The notes under the pieces: model-generated
Told to the model about the DNA's origin: nothing
The model's input: the letters and a program-made list of their open reading frames with translations, nothing else
Database searches by the model: none
DNA from: a virus
Reading direction: 5' to 3' (one strand)
Length of the DNA stretch: 34,192 nt
IMG/VR virus record: IMGVR_UViG_3300025112_000079
Coordinates: 1-34,192 of that record
Program-made: the position numbers and the translations under genes
Shown: piece after piece, positions 23,204 through 30,006 of the stretch
Position numbering within the stretch: the first letter of the stretch is position 1
Layout of the letters: each line of letters opens with the position of its first letter

Positions 23204-23233
23204 GAGCCCGCCCCACCCGGCGGGCTCTTTTTT
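23204..23233 (+). terminator. Rho-independent terminator of late operon
   Basis: GAGCCCGCC (23204-23212) pairs with GGCGGGCTC (23219-23227) over a 6-base loop and is followed by six T (23228-23233). It faces rightward transcription and lies between convergent operons. Confidence 0.95.
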
Positions 23234-23312
23234 GGCGTGTGCTACTACTGGCATCGGATCAGGCTAGACTCTCGCTAGGTACATTGAATTATGAAAGGAT
23301 CGCTGTTTTGGC
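23234..23312. other. Convergent intergenic gap
   Basis: Seventy-nine bases between the late terminator and the stop of the leftward protease-like gene. I see no convincing terminator for leftward transcripts here and no gene. Confidence 0.5.
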
Positions 23313-24002
23313 TTAATTGCGTTCGGCGACTATCTTCTCATACTCTTTTAATATTTCTAGAGCTTCGCCCCATGTGTGGGCGTGATGATCGCCATCGTAT
23401 GGATCATCGTTAGCCCTAATGGAGTTTGGCGGGTACACCCACATATCCTTGTATTCCCTGTGGCAGACCCCGAGATCAATTTCCGCACCGATTTGCTTTT
23501 CGATGCGCCGCGCTTTCGCACGGTCACTCGAATTTGGGTCTTTCGGCTGCGATACATCGATCTTTGGCTTGGTCACGTTGTCCGAAAACAGTTCGTAAAC
23601 CTCTTCGACCCGCGCCCGACGCTTCACCCTCTTGTCTCTAATCGATACGATTTCCCGTATGCGACCACAGGTGTAGCGGCGTCCGCTGACCAGTTGCCAA
23701 TGATCTCCTGCTGCGATTAGAAATACTCGTCCCGGCGTCCGGTCCTCTTTCGATTGCCGGAGCCATCCGACCAGAGTAGGCTTTTTGTAAACTTCATACC
23801 CTGCACTTCTTATGCCACAGGCTGCGAGAGCTTGCCGCACTTCTGAAGTAGAGGTGCCCATCACACAGGCCCTACTGGTCTGCTTTCGGATTAGCCTCGC
23901 GGCCTCTCCCGTCGTCAGCTTTGTAAGAGCCGAGATTACGGAGGGACCGCAATATCCGTTCTTGTCTTTGCCATCCTTGATGGCTCGTAACTTTAGCCTC
24001 AT
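23313..24002 (-). CDS. Candidate papain/C39-like cysteine protease
   Basis: A 229-residue protein at the end of the leftward operon. NGYCGPSVISALTKLTTGEAARLI (about residues 16-39) has the Cys-Gly-Pro start of papain-like and C39 peptidase folds. GTSTSEVRQALAACG (about 49-63) is a block I associate with related phage proteins, and AAGDHWQLVSGRRY (about 97-110) supplies a possible catalytic His. The C-terminal half (about 140-229) is charged and unplaced. The ATG at 24002 is chosen over the GTG at 24005, with GGGAG a few bases upstream. Protease activity is inferred from motifs only. Confidence 0.6.
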   Translation of the reverse strand: MRLKLRAIKDGKDKNGYCGPSVISALTKLTTGEAARLIRKQTSRACVMGTSTSEVRQALAACGIRSAGYEVYKKPTLVGWLRQSKEDRTPGRVFLIAAGDHWQLVSGRRYTCGRIREIVSIRDKRVKRRARVEEVYELFSDNVTKPKIDVSQPKDPNSSDRAKARRIEKQIGAEIDLGVCHREYKDMWVYPPNSIRANDDPYDGDHHAHTWGEALEILKEYEKIVAERN

Positions 24003-24079
24003 CACATACTCCCTTGTGCGCGAGAGAACTAGCCTGATTCACGATGTCAAAGAGCAATTACCACCACTAGGATACCATG

Positions 24080-24098
24080 GCCGATTCTGAGAATCGGC
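24080..24098. repeat. Inverted repeat 1 of candidate origin
   Basis: GCCGATTC and GAATCGGC with a TGA loop; a perfect 8-bp stem. Confidence 0.8.
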
Positions 24099-24107
24099 TG
24101 AACCGCC

Positions 24108-24126
24108 CGGAATCCGGGGGATTCCG
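24108..24126. repeat. Inverted repeat 2 of candidate origin
   Basis: CGGAATCC and GGATTCCG with a GGG loop; a perfect 8-bp stem, nine bases after repeat 1. The two stems share the ATTCCG/GATTC theme. Confidence 0.8.
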
Positions 24127-24169
24127 AGGGGCCGAAAAACTAAGTCATTGATTCGGCTAGCGTCTTATC

Positions 24170-24178
24170 TGTGGATAA
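24170..24178 (-). promoter_or_regulatory. DnaA box (TTATCCACA)
   Basis: Perfect match to the consensus on the minus strand. A single 9-mer can occur by chance, but its position in the gap beside two hairpins makes it notable. Confidence 0.5.
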
Positions 24179-24209
24179 CTCGAAGAAAACGCTTTTTCTG
24201 GATTTGCCC

Positions 24210-24467
24210 CTATCGAGCCAAACGGTCTAGCAGCGCCGCGTAGCCAGCCATATCGGTCGCATGATCGGGGTCAGCCTCATTGCCCTCCTGGGATCGCGCG
24301 ACCTTCAACAGAATCATCATCCGCACGACATCCGTTGAGGACAGACACTGCCCCAGATACGCTGACCACAGATCAGCAATCCGTTGATGGGTGAGATAGG
24401 AATCGCCGTGACGGCTGGCTCGATCCTTGATCGCCTGGGCAGCATCGCCGAGGATGTCCGATGCCAT
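24210..24467 (-). CDS. DUF6378-type phage protein
   Basis: An 85-residue helical protein. The pattern ILGDAAQAIKDRASRHGD, then IADLWSAYLG, VVRMMILLKVARS and DHATDMAGYAALLDRL follows the DUF6378 family found in many phages, whose function is not known to me. The ATG at 24467, 4 bases after the helicase stop, is preferred. A GTG at 24494 would add nine residues and overlap the helicase end. It sits between the helicase gene and the candidate origin. Confidence 0.75.
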   Translation of the reverse strand: MASDILGDAAQAIKDRASRHGDSYLTHQRIADLWSAYLGQCLSSTDVVRMMILLKVARSQEGNEADPDHATDMAGYAALLDRLAR

Positions 24468-24471
24468 GCGG

Positions 24472-25953
24472 CTACGCGCGCCCTTTCCAGCCACCCGCGT
24501 CGTATTCGGTACACCTGAAACAGCCAGTATCCAGCGCGAGTTTCATGGCGATGGAGCAGGGATATCCAAGCTCCTCGTAGCGAGATTTGTGGACGATCAG
24601 CCGGGCTTCGCTGTTGCGCGCCCCGTCGTCGTCTTGAAACCTGTCGCGGTGGATCGACAGAACCTGATCGCTCTTGTTGGCCCAGTGCTGCGAGCCAGCG
24701 ATGCTCGAGTAGGTGATCGGGTCTCTCACACCAGCGCCGAACGGCTTGGCCGGATGGGCGACGATCTGGAGATGTAAATTGCAAGCCTTGGCGATGTAGG
24801 AGCAGTCATCCAGGCATGTGCCGATCCACTCGGTCTCGGTCTGGCGTCGTCTATCGAACGTCGGAATGACCATGTTGAAGGGATCGATGCTCACGGCGGA
24901 AATGCCGAACCGTGCGTGACAATCATTAACAGTGTCCGCGATCCATGCCCATTCTGGGCTGTTGCGTGGGTGATGGATAAACAGGAAATGCTCCTCGATC
25001 CAGGTGTCGGCCTCGTCTTTCTCTGCATCGGTCATCTCCAGCTCCAGCTTGCCCCAATAAGCGGATCGGAGATTACGGCGGACGAACGGCTTTTCCCGAG
25101 TCTCCATGCTCATTATCGCTACGCGGATATCGTATTGGCGAGAGATCTGCGCCCATAGTTGCTGGCTCAGGTGACTTTTGCCATGTCCCGGCCAGCCTGA
25201 CATCACCGACAGACACGTTGGCGAGAGGTGCATGCGGCTCTCGAACTCGGCCCACCCTGGACGCCACAGGATCAGGGCCGGCGGCTCGGGGATTTCAGAC
25301 AGCCGATAGACGCCCTCGATGGGAAACGGGTTCGCTGACTCGCTTATGTAGGCGCGGGTCTTTTCTACGCCCCACGCAATCAGCAGATCATTAACGTCCT
25401 TGATGCCTTCTGGCAGATCGATCCAGTGGCAACGGGCAGCCCCCAGCAGAACGGCCAAATCAGCTCGCAAGTGCCGTCCAGGGCTATCGCTATCCGATAT
25501 GATGATGAAGCGGTGACAGCGGTCCAGGCCGGCGTCCTTGGCCGCTCCCACATAGGCATATCGTTTGGCATCTGGGGCGTTTTCTGTTCTGGCGGCGGGG
25601 GCGCCCCCGATCACGCTGAGAACGGAATGCACGGGGACTCCCGCCTCGACGAGCGCGAGGGCGTCCATCTCACCCTCGGTGATGTAAACCTCGTCAAGCG
25701 GTCCAGATAATACGGCTGCCTGATTGTAGAACTGCTGGGTGCCGTTGGACTGCTGGCGGTAATCTTTTTCGTTAAGCGGGCGGGCTTTCCAGTTGACGGT
25801 CTGTCCTGCGGCATCCGTGTAGTTAAAGACGATTGCGGGGAGATTGCGCTCACCAAACCGGACCTGTTCTGCGCCAACGCTCATTGCCCGGAGTGTCTCG
25901 GCGCTGATTTTTCTTCGTGCGGCCCACCCAATCGTCCTGGCGTCTAGCCTCAT
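24472..25953 (-). CDS. Toprim primase-helicase (lacks its own zinc domain)
   Basis: A 493-residue T7 gp4-like protein combining RNA primer synthesis and DNA unwinding. The N-terminus has the GWAARRKISAETLRAM block that follows the zinc finger in intact relatives. Toprim motifs are VYITEGEMDAL (89-99) and IISDSDSPGR (151-160). The helicase has Walker A GWPGHGKS (253-260), Walker B VSIDPFN (354-360) and a C-terminal RecA-like core. The ATG at 25953 has GGGAGG 5 bases upstream, inside a GAGGCTA motif; a GTG at 25974 is possible. The zinc-binding domain is encoded upstream in another frame, overlapping by about 100 bases. Confidence 0.88.
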   Translation of the reverse strand: MRLDARTIGWAARRKISAETLRAMSVGAEQVRFGERNLPAIVFNYTDAAGQTVNWKARPLNEKDYRQQSNGTQQFYNQAAVLSGPLDEVYITEGEMDALALVEAGVPVHSVLSVIGGAPAARTENAPDAKRYAYVGAAKDAGLDRCHRFIIISDSDSPGRHLRADLAVLLGAARCHWIDLPEGIKDVNDLLIAWGVEKTRAYISESANPFPIEGVYRLSEIPEPPALILWRPGWAEFESRMHLSPTCLSVMSGWPGHGKSHLSQQLWAQISRQYDIRVAIMSMETREKPFVRRNLRSAYWGKLELEMTDAEKDEADTWIEEHFLFIHHPRNSPEWAWIADTVNDCHARFGISAVSIDPFNMVIPTFDRRRQTETEWIGTCLDDCSYIAKACNLHLQIVAHPAKPFGAGVRDPITYSSIAGSQHWANKSDQVLSIHRDRFQDDDGARNSEARLIVHKSRYEELGYPCSIAMKLALDTGCFRCTEYDAGGWKGRA

Positions 25954-26140
25954 CGTAGCCTCCCTTCCACCCACAATGGTGGCAGTACCACAAAACCTCG
26001 GTGCGTTTTCGCGTGATCGATAATGGCCGGTCCCCTTTTTTGCGCCGCGTGTCGGAGCAGCGCGGGCATCTCGACTTCCGCGTACCGTCTGCTCCCGCTA
26101 CCAGATTGGCTATCTCCGCGTTATCGTCTCGCCACCCCAT
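25850..26140 (-). CDS. Separate primase zinc-binding domain protein
   Basis: A 96-residue product with a T7-type primase zinc site: CPRCSDTRRKKGDRPLSI then WYCHHCGWKGG, i.e. CxxC and CxxC about 27 residues apart. In relatives this is the N-terminus of the primase-helicase; here it is in a different frame and its last 35 residues (after GWKGG) are read over the start of the helicase gene. The ATG at 26140 overlaps the previous stop (TAATG) and is preferred to ATG 26167. It may act in trans, be fused by +1 frameshifting, or reflect a sequence error. Confidence 0.75.
   Translation of the reverse strand: MGWRDDNAEIANLVAGADGTRKSRCPRCSDTRRKKGDRPLSITRKRTEVLWYCHHCGWKGGYDEARRQDDWVGRTKKNQRRDTPGNERWRRTGPVW
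25956..25964 (-). promoter_or_regulatory. GAGGCTA ribosome site of primase-helicase
   Basis: GGGAGGCTA ends two bases before the ATG at 25953. It decides the internal start and belongs to the leader family seen before the early genes. Confidence 0.55.
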
Positions 26141-26424
26141 TATGTACGCGCCTGACACGCGCGGCATATCCGGTTACCGATATGAGATGAGCAGAATTGT
26201 CTGCCGCAACACAGGCACGAGCGAGTGGCTGGAACTTGCCGGTCGGACACGGGCCGCGCGGTGCTTCGTTTGCTGGGAGCGGCGAGTCCGATGATGCGGG
26301 CCTTCTTAGATATGATGTGCGGCCGGCGATCAATCTTGGCTGCGATCTTCTCGACAGAATGCGTTGGCCACAGCGCCATCAGCAGCTCGACCTCGGCCTC
26401 GGTCCAGGGGCGGCGCGAGGTCAC
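26140..26424 (-). CDS. GcrA-like HTH and zinc-ribbon regulator
   Basis: A 94-residue putative DNA-binding protein. RPWTEAEVELLMALWPTHSV, then EKIAAKI, IISKKARIIGL (residues 5-47) is a Myb/GcrA-like helix-turn-helix. The C-terminus CLCCGRQF followed by ICRAC (Cys 70, 72, 73, 87, 90) forms a small zinc ribbon, as in GcrA-type proteins. GcrA controls methylation-linked transcription in alphaproteobacteria, and here the gene lies directly after an adenine methyltransferase gene. The GTG start overlaps that gene's stop (GTGA). Function as regulator is inferred. Confidence 0.65.
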   Translation of the reverse strand: MTSRRPWTEAEVELLMALWPTHSVEKIAAKIDRRPHIISKKARIIGLAAPSKRSTARPVSDRQVPATRSCLCCGRQFCSSHIGNRICRACQART

Positions 26425-26437
26425 TTCGGGCTCGCCC
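26421..26437. repeat. 17-bp direct repeat, copy 1, at methyltransferase 3' end
   Basis: TCACTTCGGGCTCGCCC is identical to 26951-26967. It covers the stop codon of the MT-A70 gene. Confidence 0.9.
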
Positions 26438-26969
26438 CAGGCTTAGAGGTTACCTCGAACTGATCGACTTGGTCGCCATACGCATCCCATCCCGGCCACC
26501 GCTGTCGCGCAAACATCTCCAAATACGGCCCTGCAACTAGACGCTCGACACGAGAGTAGATTTCATCGGGCTTACGGGAGTGCTGCCTCCGCTTGGCCTG
26601 AATCACCTGACGCACGTCGGCGTTTACACGTTTCGGCTTACCCCGCGTTGCCAACAGGCATATCTCTGATTCCTTTCGGCTCCAATAGCCCATGCCAATC
26701 GACGGCTTGACCCACACGAAAGCTATGGTTTTGTATGTGAACCCCCAAGCGTCGATCAGCGTCAGTGCTGTCTGGAGATGGGAATCGACTACCCAAACGA
26801 ATAGAGCAGCATCCGAGGCCGCTTTATCCGCAACGGGAAGCGAGAACAGGTCGTCAGGCGACATCGTAGAGTAGGTTGGGGAGCGCCCCGCGCCCTTATC
26901 AGACCAGACCCGAAAATCCCACGGCGGGTCGGCTAGAATGGCCTTGTATTTCACTTCGGGCTCGCCCAT
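26421..26969 (-). CDS. MT-A70 family adenine methyltransferase
   Basis: A 182-residue enzyme expected to methylate adenine N6, most likely in DNA. ILADPPWDF (11-19) has the catalytic DPPW motif. Further family marks are DAALFVWVVDSHL, TYKTIAFVWVKPS and the C-terminal EMFARQRWPGWDAYGDQV. No specificity domain is visible. It may protect phage DNA or modulate host regulation together with the adjacent GcrA-like gene. The gene is bounded exactly by a 17-bp direct repeat and overlaps the RusA gene by 19 bases at its start, suggesting a cassette insertion. Confidence 0.88.
   Translation of the reverse strand: MGEPEVKYKAILADPPWDFRVWSDKGAGRSPTYSTMSPDDLFSLPVADKAASDAALFVWVVDSHLQTALTLIDAWGFTYKTIAFVWVKPSIGMGYWSRKESEICLLATRGKPKRVNADVRQVIQAKRRQHSRKPDEIYSRVERLVAGPYLEMFARQRWPGWDAYGDQVDQFEVTSKPGASPK
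26951..26967. repeat. 17-bp direct repeat, copy 2, at methyltransferase 5' end
   Basis: Second copy of TCACTTCGGGCTCGCCC, covering the RusA stop and the start of the MT-A70 gene. Both copies encode the end of a protein finishing in ASPK. Confidence 0.9.
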
Positions 26970-27454
26970 CCGGGCCGCTCCCAGGCCCGCCAGCGCTGGC
27001 TGAAGCGGTCCACGGTGCTGCTGCCGATTTCAAACACGTCGATCATCAGGCGGGCATGTGGGCCGTAGTGCTTGAATGCACATAGCTCGACGATCTGCTT
27101 ATCGTCCCGAACCGCTCCGTTCTCGAAGCAGATTCCGTCCAGCGCCGCCTTTACGACATTATCGATGTCGGGTTTCACTGCGTGAGATAAGGCGCCCTGT
27201 AGCAGGGCGAGCCGTTTGGTTCTGGACCAGCTCGGCGGCGACTCGAACACCGCCGCAACGTGGACTATGACCGGGCTCTCGGTCGCTGGCCTCCCGACCA
27301 TCTCAATCGCTGTTAGCTGACGAATGCGCTCCTCGTAGGCGCGAGTCTTCGCCGGCGTGTAAACGCGGCCAGTCTTGGTCATGCGGGGGCGACCCTTGGC
27401 GACCGGCGCGCCCTCAACGGTGAGACGAAAGAATGGATTCCTGTTGTCATCCAT
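26951..27454 (-). CDS. rusA: RusA-family Holliday junction resolvase
   Basis: A 167-residue nuclease that cuts four-way junctions during phage recombination or before packaging. KGRPRMTKTGRVYTPAKT (20-37) and KPDIDNVVKAALDGI (94-108) with RDDKQI (116-121) carry the conserved acidic residues (Asp 96, 98, 117/118). About 25 extra residues follow the core and end in ASPK, encoded by the repeat shared with the methyltransferase gene. The ATG at 27454 begins the gene, 70 bases after the previous one. Confidence 0.9.
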   Translation of the reverse strand: MDDNRNPFFRLTVEGAPVAKGRPRMTKTGRVYTPAKTRAYEERIRQLTAIEMVGRPATESPVIVHVAAVFESPPSWSRTKRLALLQGALSHAVKPDIDNVVKAALDGICFENGAVRDDKQIVELCAFKHYGPHARLMIDVFEIGSSTVDRFSQRWRAWERPGWASPK

Positions 27455-27524
27455 GATTGGACCACCCTGTATTGGGCGGAAACACCCGAGTTCGCGACCA
27501 AGAAACGGTAAAGAACTCTCCCAC

Positions 27525-28016
27525 TCAGTCCACGCGCTTCCCGGCGACGATGGCGTCGTGAACGTCGACCCATTTCTGAACGTCGGCGGGCGTACCGACG
27601 ACGCCGATCACTGACTTTATTATGGCTTGCGCCACTATTGACCGCTCGCGGGTGCCCTGTGCCGCGCCCATCACGCCTTGAGGTGTGTTCCGAGGGGGCG
27701 GGGGCACCTCTGCGGCCGGCTTGCGCGCTGGCGGTGCCTGTATGGGGCTCTGGATGCCGTTGCCGGCGGCACTTGGCACCTCGCTGACATCCCCGTGCTT
27801 CGAGACGCACATATCTTGGATGCCCTTATATTCCTTGCCGAGATACCACTCGAACTTGAATGATTTGCCGATCGTAAACTGCGAGAGCATTTCTCCCCAT
27901 GCTTTGAATCTGAGTTCCTGGCCAGAATCGACATCGATCCCGGTCAATGTTCCGGGGGCGCTACCCTCGCCCGGCGAGATTCCCTGCACGTCCAGCGTCA
28001 CAATGTTTTTCGCCAT
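27525..28016 (-). CDS. Possible ssDNA-binding (OB-fold-like) protein
   Basis: A 163-residue protein. Residues 1-75 (TLDVQGIS, GTLTGIDVDSGQELRFKAWG, KFEWYLGKEYKG) look like a small beta-barrel. Residues 80-118 are Pro/Ala-rich linker. The C-terminal helix RERSIVAQAIIKSVIGVVG resembles the ends of phage proteins acting in replication or recombination. Position between resolvase and nuclease genes supports a single-strand DNA role, but no definite SSB motif is present. GGGAG precedes ATG 28016, and a strong hairpin lies 30 bases upstream. Confidence 0.5.
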   Translation of the reverse strand: MAKNIVTLDVQGISPGEGSAPGTLTGIDVDSGQELRFKAWGEMLSQFTIGKSFKFEWYLGKEYKGIQDMCVSKHGDVSEVPSAAGNGIQSPIQAPPARKPAAEVPPPPRNTPQGVMGAAQGTRERSIVAQAIIKSVIGVVGTPADVQKWVDVHDAIVAGKRVD

Positions 28017-28045
28017 GTCGCATCTCCCGTGGCCGTGAAGAAGGT

Positions 28046-28074
28046 GGCGTGGGGGTTGGCCAGTCCCCCACGCC
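28046..28074 (-). other. Strong intergenic hairpin
   Basis: GGCGTGGGGG (28046-28055) pairs with CCCCCACGCC (28065-28074), a perfect 10-bp stem with a 9-base loop, upstream of the gene at 28016. No T tract follows in the leftward direction, so it may be an RNA processing or stability element. Confidence 0.75.
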
Positions 28075-28106
28075 TAAGCGCGGTCGGAGGCTAAATTACG
28101 ACCACG

Positions 28107-28325
28107 CTATTCGCTGTCGCCGCGATCAGACACCACAAGAATCGGACCTCCCAGATACTCGGTGGCCGCACCATCAAACTGACCCGTTTCCCGCACGAAA
28201 TAGTACGTTCGGCGATTAACTGAAATTTTAGAGTAATACGGCGAGACGGCGATCTCGATTCGGTCCCCGGTTTCGGGATCGTCGTAGATGCAGGGCTGCA
28301 TAACGGCGTATTGACACTCTGCCAT
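28107..28325 (-). CDS. Small hypothetical protein (72 aa)
   Basis: Seventy-two residues, MAECQYAVMQPCIYDDPETG at the start, with a YYSKISVNRRTYYFVRETGQFDG core that looks beta-rich. ATG 28325 is used, and GTG 28328 would add one residue. It lies 10 bases after the nuclease gene in the same operon. No family recognised; perhaps a small accessory protein of the recombination set. Confidence 0.6.
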   Translation of the reverse strand: MAECQYAVMQPCIYDDPETGDRIEIAVSPYYSKISVNRRTYYFVRETGQFDGAATEYLGGPILVVSDRGDSE

Positions 28326-28335
28326 CACGACGCGC

Positions 28336-29106
28336 CTATCTCACAACAATCTGAGGCTCGTACCGCGCGAGGCATAGCGCTGCCTCGAACGCCGCGAGGT
28401 TCTCTGGGTGGTTCTTCAGCGTGTCGGCCTCCACCTTGCCGGTCGCTCGGGAAAATCTGACCAGCGTACAACCGTCGATCTGTTCTCCGGCCTCCTCCAG
28501 CATCGAGCGATAGGCTGTGAGCTGGCCGATATGACCATTTTTCAGACTCGCGCTGAGGTCAGTCACGCCCTTCCAGTCGAGAACCTGCACGGTGCCGTCC
28601 CATAAACGGGCGATCATGTCGCACGTCCCAGCGATCCTCCAGCGTCTGCTGTAAAGCCGTCGTTCGATGTCGATCACCTCTTTGATGTTCTTCTGGAACC
28701 ACTCCCCAAGGCCGCGCTGGCATTTCGCCACGTCCTCGTCGTCCGAGAGATCGGGTTCCAGGCCGTGGGCCAAGTCCTCGATGAAACGGTGAACCTGCGT
28801 GCCGATGTCAGCGGCGCGTTTGGTCTCGCGCCAGGGCGCTTTGCAAATCTCTTTGGCCCAGTCGAGCCGGCCGTCGTCGCCGGCGGTCGGAATCTCGACA
28901 TCGGATTTCAGCAGTTCCTGGCGAATGACCTTCGCCGCCCATCCCGAGGCAGCGCCGAATGGCACCGCGTAGGCCGCCGACGCCACCGAGCTGACGCTGA
29001 GGTCGACTTTGCCCCCGTTGCCGTCGGCATCGTGCCACTGATAGCGATGGTTGCCCGGCGAATAGGTCAAAGTGCCGCCCCCGAGCATCTTGATGATTTC
29101 GGTCAT
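28336..29106 (-). CDS. RecB/Cas4-like PD-(D/E)XK nuclease
   Basis: A 256-residue exonuclease-type protein. The motif set is complete: GTQVHRFIE (His106), IERRLYS (Glu148), AGTCDMIA (Asp163), VLDWKG (Asp177, Lys179) and GQLTAY (Gln195). This order is that of RecB-family nucleases used in phage recombination and end processing. It overlaps the preceding gene by ATGA. With RusA and the candidate ssDNA-binding protein it could form a recombination module. Confidence 0.85.
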   Translation of the reverse strand: MTEIIKMLGGGTLTYSPGNHRYQWHDADGNGGKVDLSVSSVASAAYAVPFGAASGWAAKVIRQELLKSDVEIPTAGDDGRLDWAKEICKAPWRETKRAADIGTQVHRFIEDLAHGLEPDLSDDEDVAKCQRGLGEWFQKNIKEVIDIERRLYSRRWRIAGTCDMIARLWDGTVQVLDWKGVTDLSASLKNGHIGQLTAYRSMLEEAGEQIDGCTLVRFSRATGKVEADTLKNHPENLAAFEAALCLARYEPQIVVR

Positions 29107-29579
29107 ATTGTCCTCTCTCCATGCTGCTCGACCAATTCTCGCGGGACGAAGAAAGCTGAACGCCCCCCAACGGTGCGCCAGTACGCTTGCAGCTTGCCGT
29201 AGCGCGCCTGGATTGGGCCGTGAACATCAAAGACCTTTGGGTCCGGGGTTGGGATGACGAGGAAAAATAGTTTGTCGTCGCCATCGGGCGGGTGCAAAAG
29301 CAACGACGTATTCGTCGGTTTGGATGTCGCCCGCACCTCGTAGTCGCCAACGTCCCCAGGGGTGTAGGTGCCGATGGCACCGGACCAGAACTTGTCGAGC
29401 ATTTTTGCAACAACCAGCTCGCCAACGCAGCCGACGATGTCGGCTTGCCAGCGCCCGTCCATGCTCTCGGTCGCGCCGTACCGTCCCTGCGCATTACGCT
29501 TGAGCGACGTGACCACGCGCATGCACCCGGCGTAGCTGGCTTGGAGCAGCTCGGGGCTTGTAACCCTGACCGCCGTCAC
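29103..29579 (-). CDS. Conserved phage protein, possible nuclease fold
   Basis: A 158-residue protein. ADIVGCVGELVVAKML (Glu54) followed by PGDVGDYEVRATS (Asp76, Asp79, Glu81, Arg83) and LLHPPDGDDKLFFLV recalls a phage family with a DVG-Y-VR pattern that could be a divergent restriction-nuclease fold. The C-terminus (YWRTVGGRSAFFVPRELV) also fits that family. Catalysis is unproven: the usual Lys is Arg here. It overlaps both neighbours by four bases. Confidence 0.6.
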   Translation of the reverse strand: MTAVRVTSPELLQASYAGCMRVVTSLKRNAQGRYGATESMDGRWQADIVGCVGELVVAKMLDKFWSGAIGTYTPGDVGDYEVRATSKPTNTSLLLHPPDGDDKLFFLVIPTPDPKVFDVHGPIQARYGKLQAYWRTVGGRSAFFVPRELVEQHGERTI

Positions 29580-29824
29580 CCCCTGTTCTCCCTAAGTTCC
29601 TCATCGCAATACCACTCGTCGAAGCGTTCCAGCATCTGATTGATTGCGTCCTTGGCGATTTTGCGACGCTCGGCCGTCTCAAGTTCGATCAAATCCTGCT
29701 CTTGCTGTTTTTCTAGCTCAACAGAATCTGCACTACGAACCAGAGAATCGCCCATTCGAGGGGAGTCATGTTCGCCTCCTGGAAAGTGGACCGCACCGCG
29801 CCCGTCCATGTACGGCGTTCTCAT
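29576..29824 (-). CDS. Small charged helical protein (82 aa)
   Basis: Eighty-two residues. The second half (ELEKQQEQDLIELETAERRK to the end) is strongly charged and likely coiled coil. A beginning MRTPYMDGRGAVHFPGGEHD gives no clue. It overlaps the previous gene's stop by ATGA and the following ATG likewise, so it is co-translated. Function unknown. Confidence 0.6.
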   Translation of the reverse strand: MRTPYMDGRGAVHFPGGEHDSPRMGDSLVRSADSVELEKQQEQDLIELETAERRKIAKDAINQMLERFDEWYCDEELRENRG

Positions 29825-30006
29825 GGCAGCAGCACCCAGGCCCCGACCATAGTCGCGAAGATGGTCAAGGCTGCCAGCACCTCGCCGAGGCTCGGCCGCG
29901 TTCGAGGCGGCTGCGACGGCTCCAAATCGTGCCGTAGCGTGCCCCCGGCGACCGAGACCATCAGAAGCCTCTGGAGCCTAGTTCCTCTCGCTGGCGTGAA
30001 TTTCAT
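29821..30006 (-). CDS. Small protein with C-terminal membrane segment
   Basis: Sixty-one residues: basic N-terminus, then a single hydrophobic helix at the end (LGEVLAALTIFATMVGAWVLLP, 40-61). Early phage membrane peptides may modify host envelope functions, but nothing specific is visible. Start ATG 30006 has AGAGAGGCTA a few bases upstream, the shared leader motif. Confidence 0.6.
   Translation of the reverse strand: MKFTPARGTRLQRLLMVSVAGGTLRHDLEPSQPPRTRPSLGEVLAALTIFATMVGAWVLLP

Larger units (their letters stand above)
24003..24209. other. Intergenic region with hairpins and DnaA box; candidate origin
   Basis: About 200 non-coding bases inside the replication operon. It holds two perfect 8-bp hairpins side by side (24080-24098 and 24108-24126), a consensus DnaA box (24170-24178) and an A/T hairpin (AGAAAA 24184-24189, TTTTCT 24194-24199). 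The phage encodes a primase-helicase but no polymerase, so a host-initiated origin here is plausible. The hairpins might instead be leftward processing sites. Confidence 0.45.

Noticed and set aside
23291-23416. Small rightward frame after the late terminator
   Set aside because: Runs antisense into the protease-like gene, no ribosome site at a good distance.
27379-27810. Leftward 143-codon frame across the RusA/ssDNA-binding junction
   Set aside because: Overlaps two supported genes and reads as Arg-rich off-frame sequence.
28084-28095. GAGGCTAA on the plus strand near 28087
   Set aside because: No start codon or gene follows on that strand; treated as chance.
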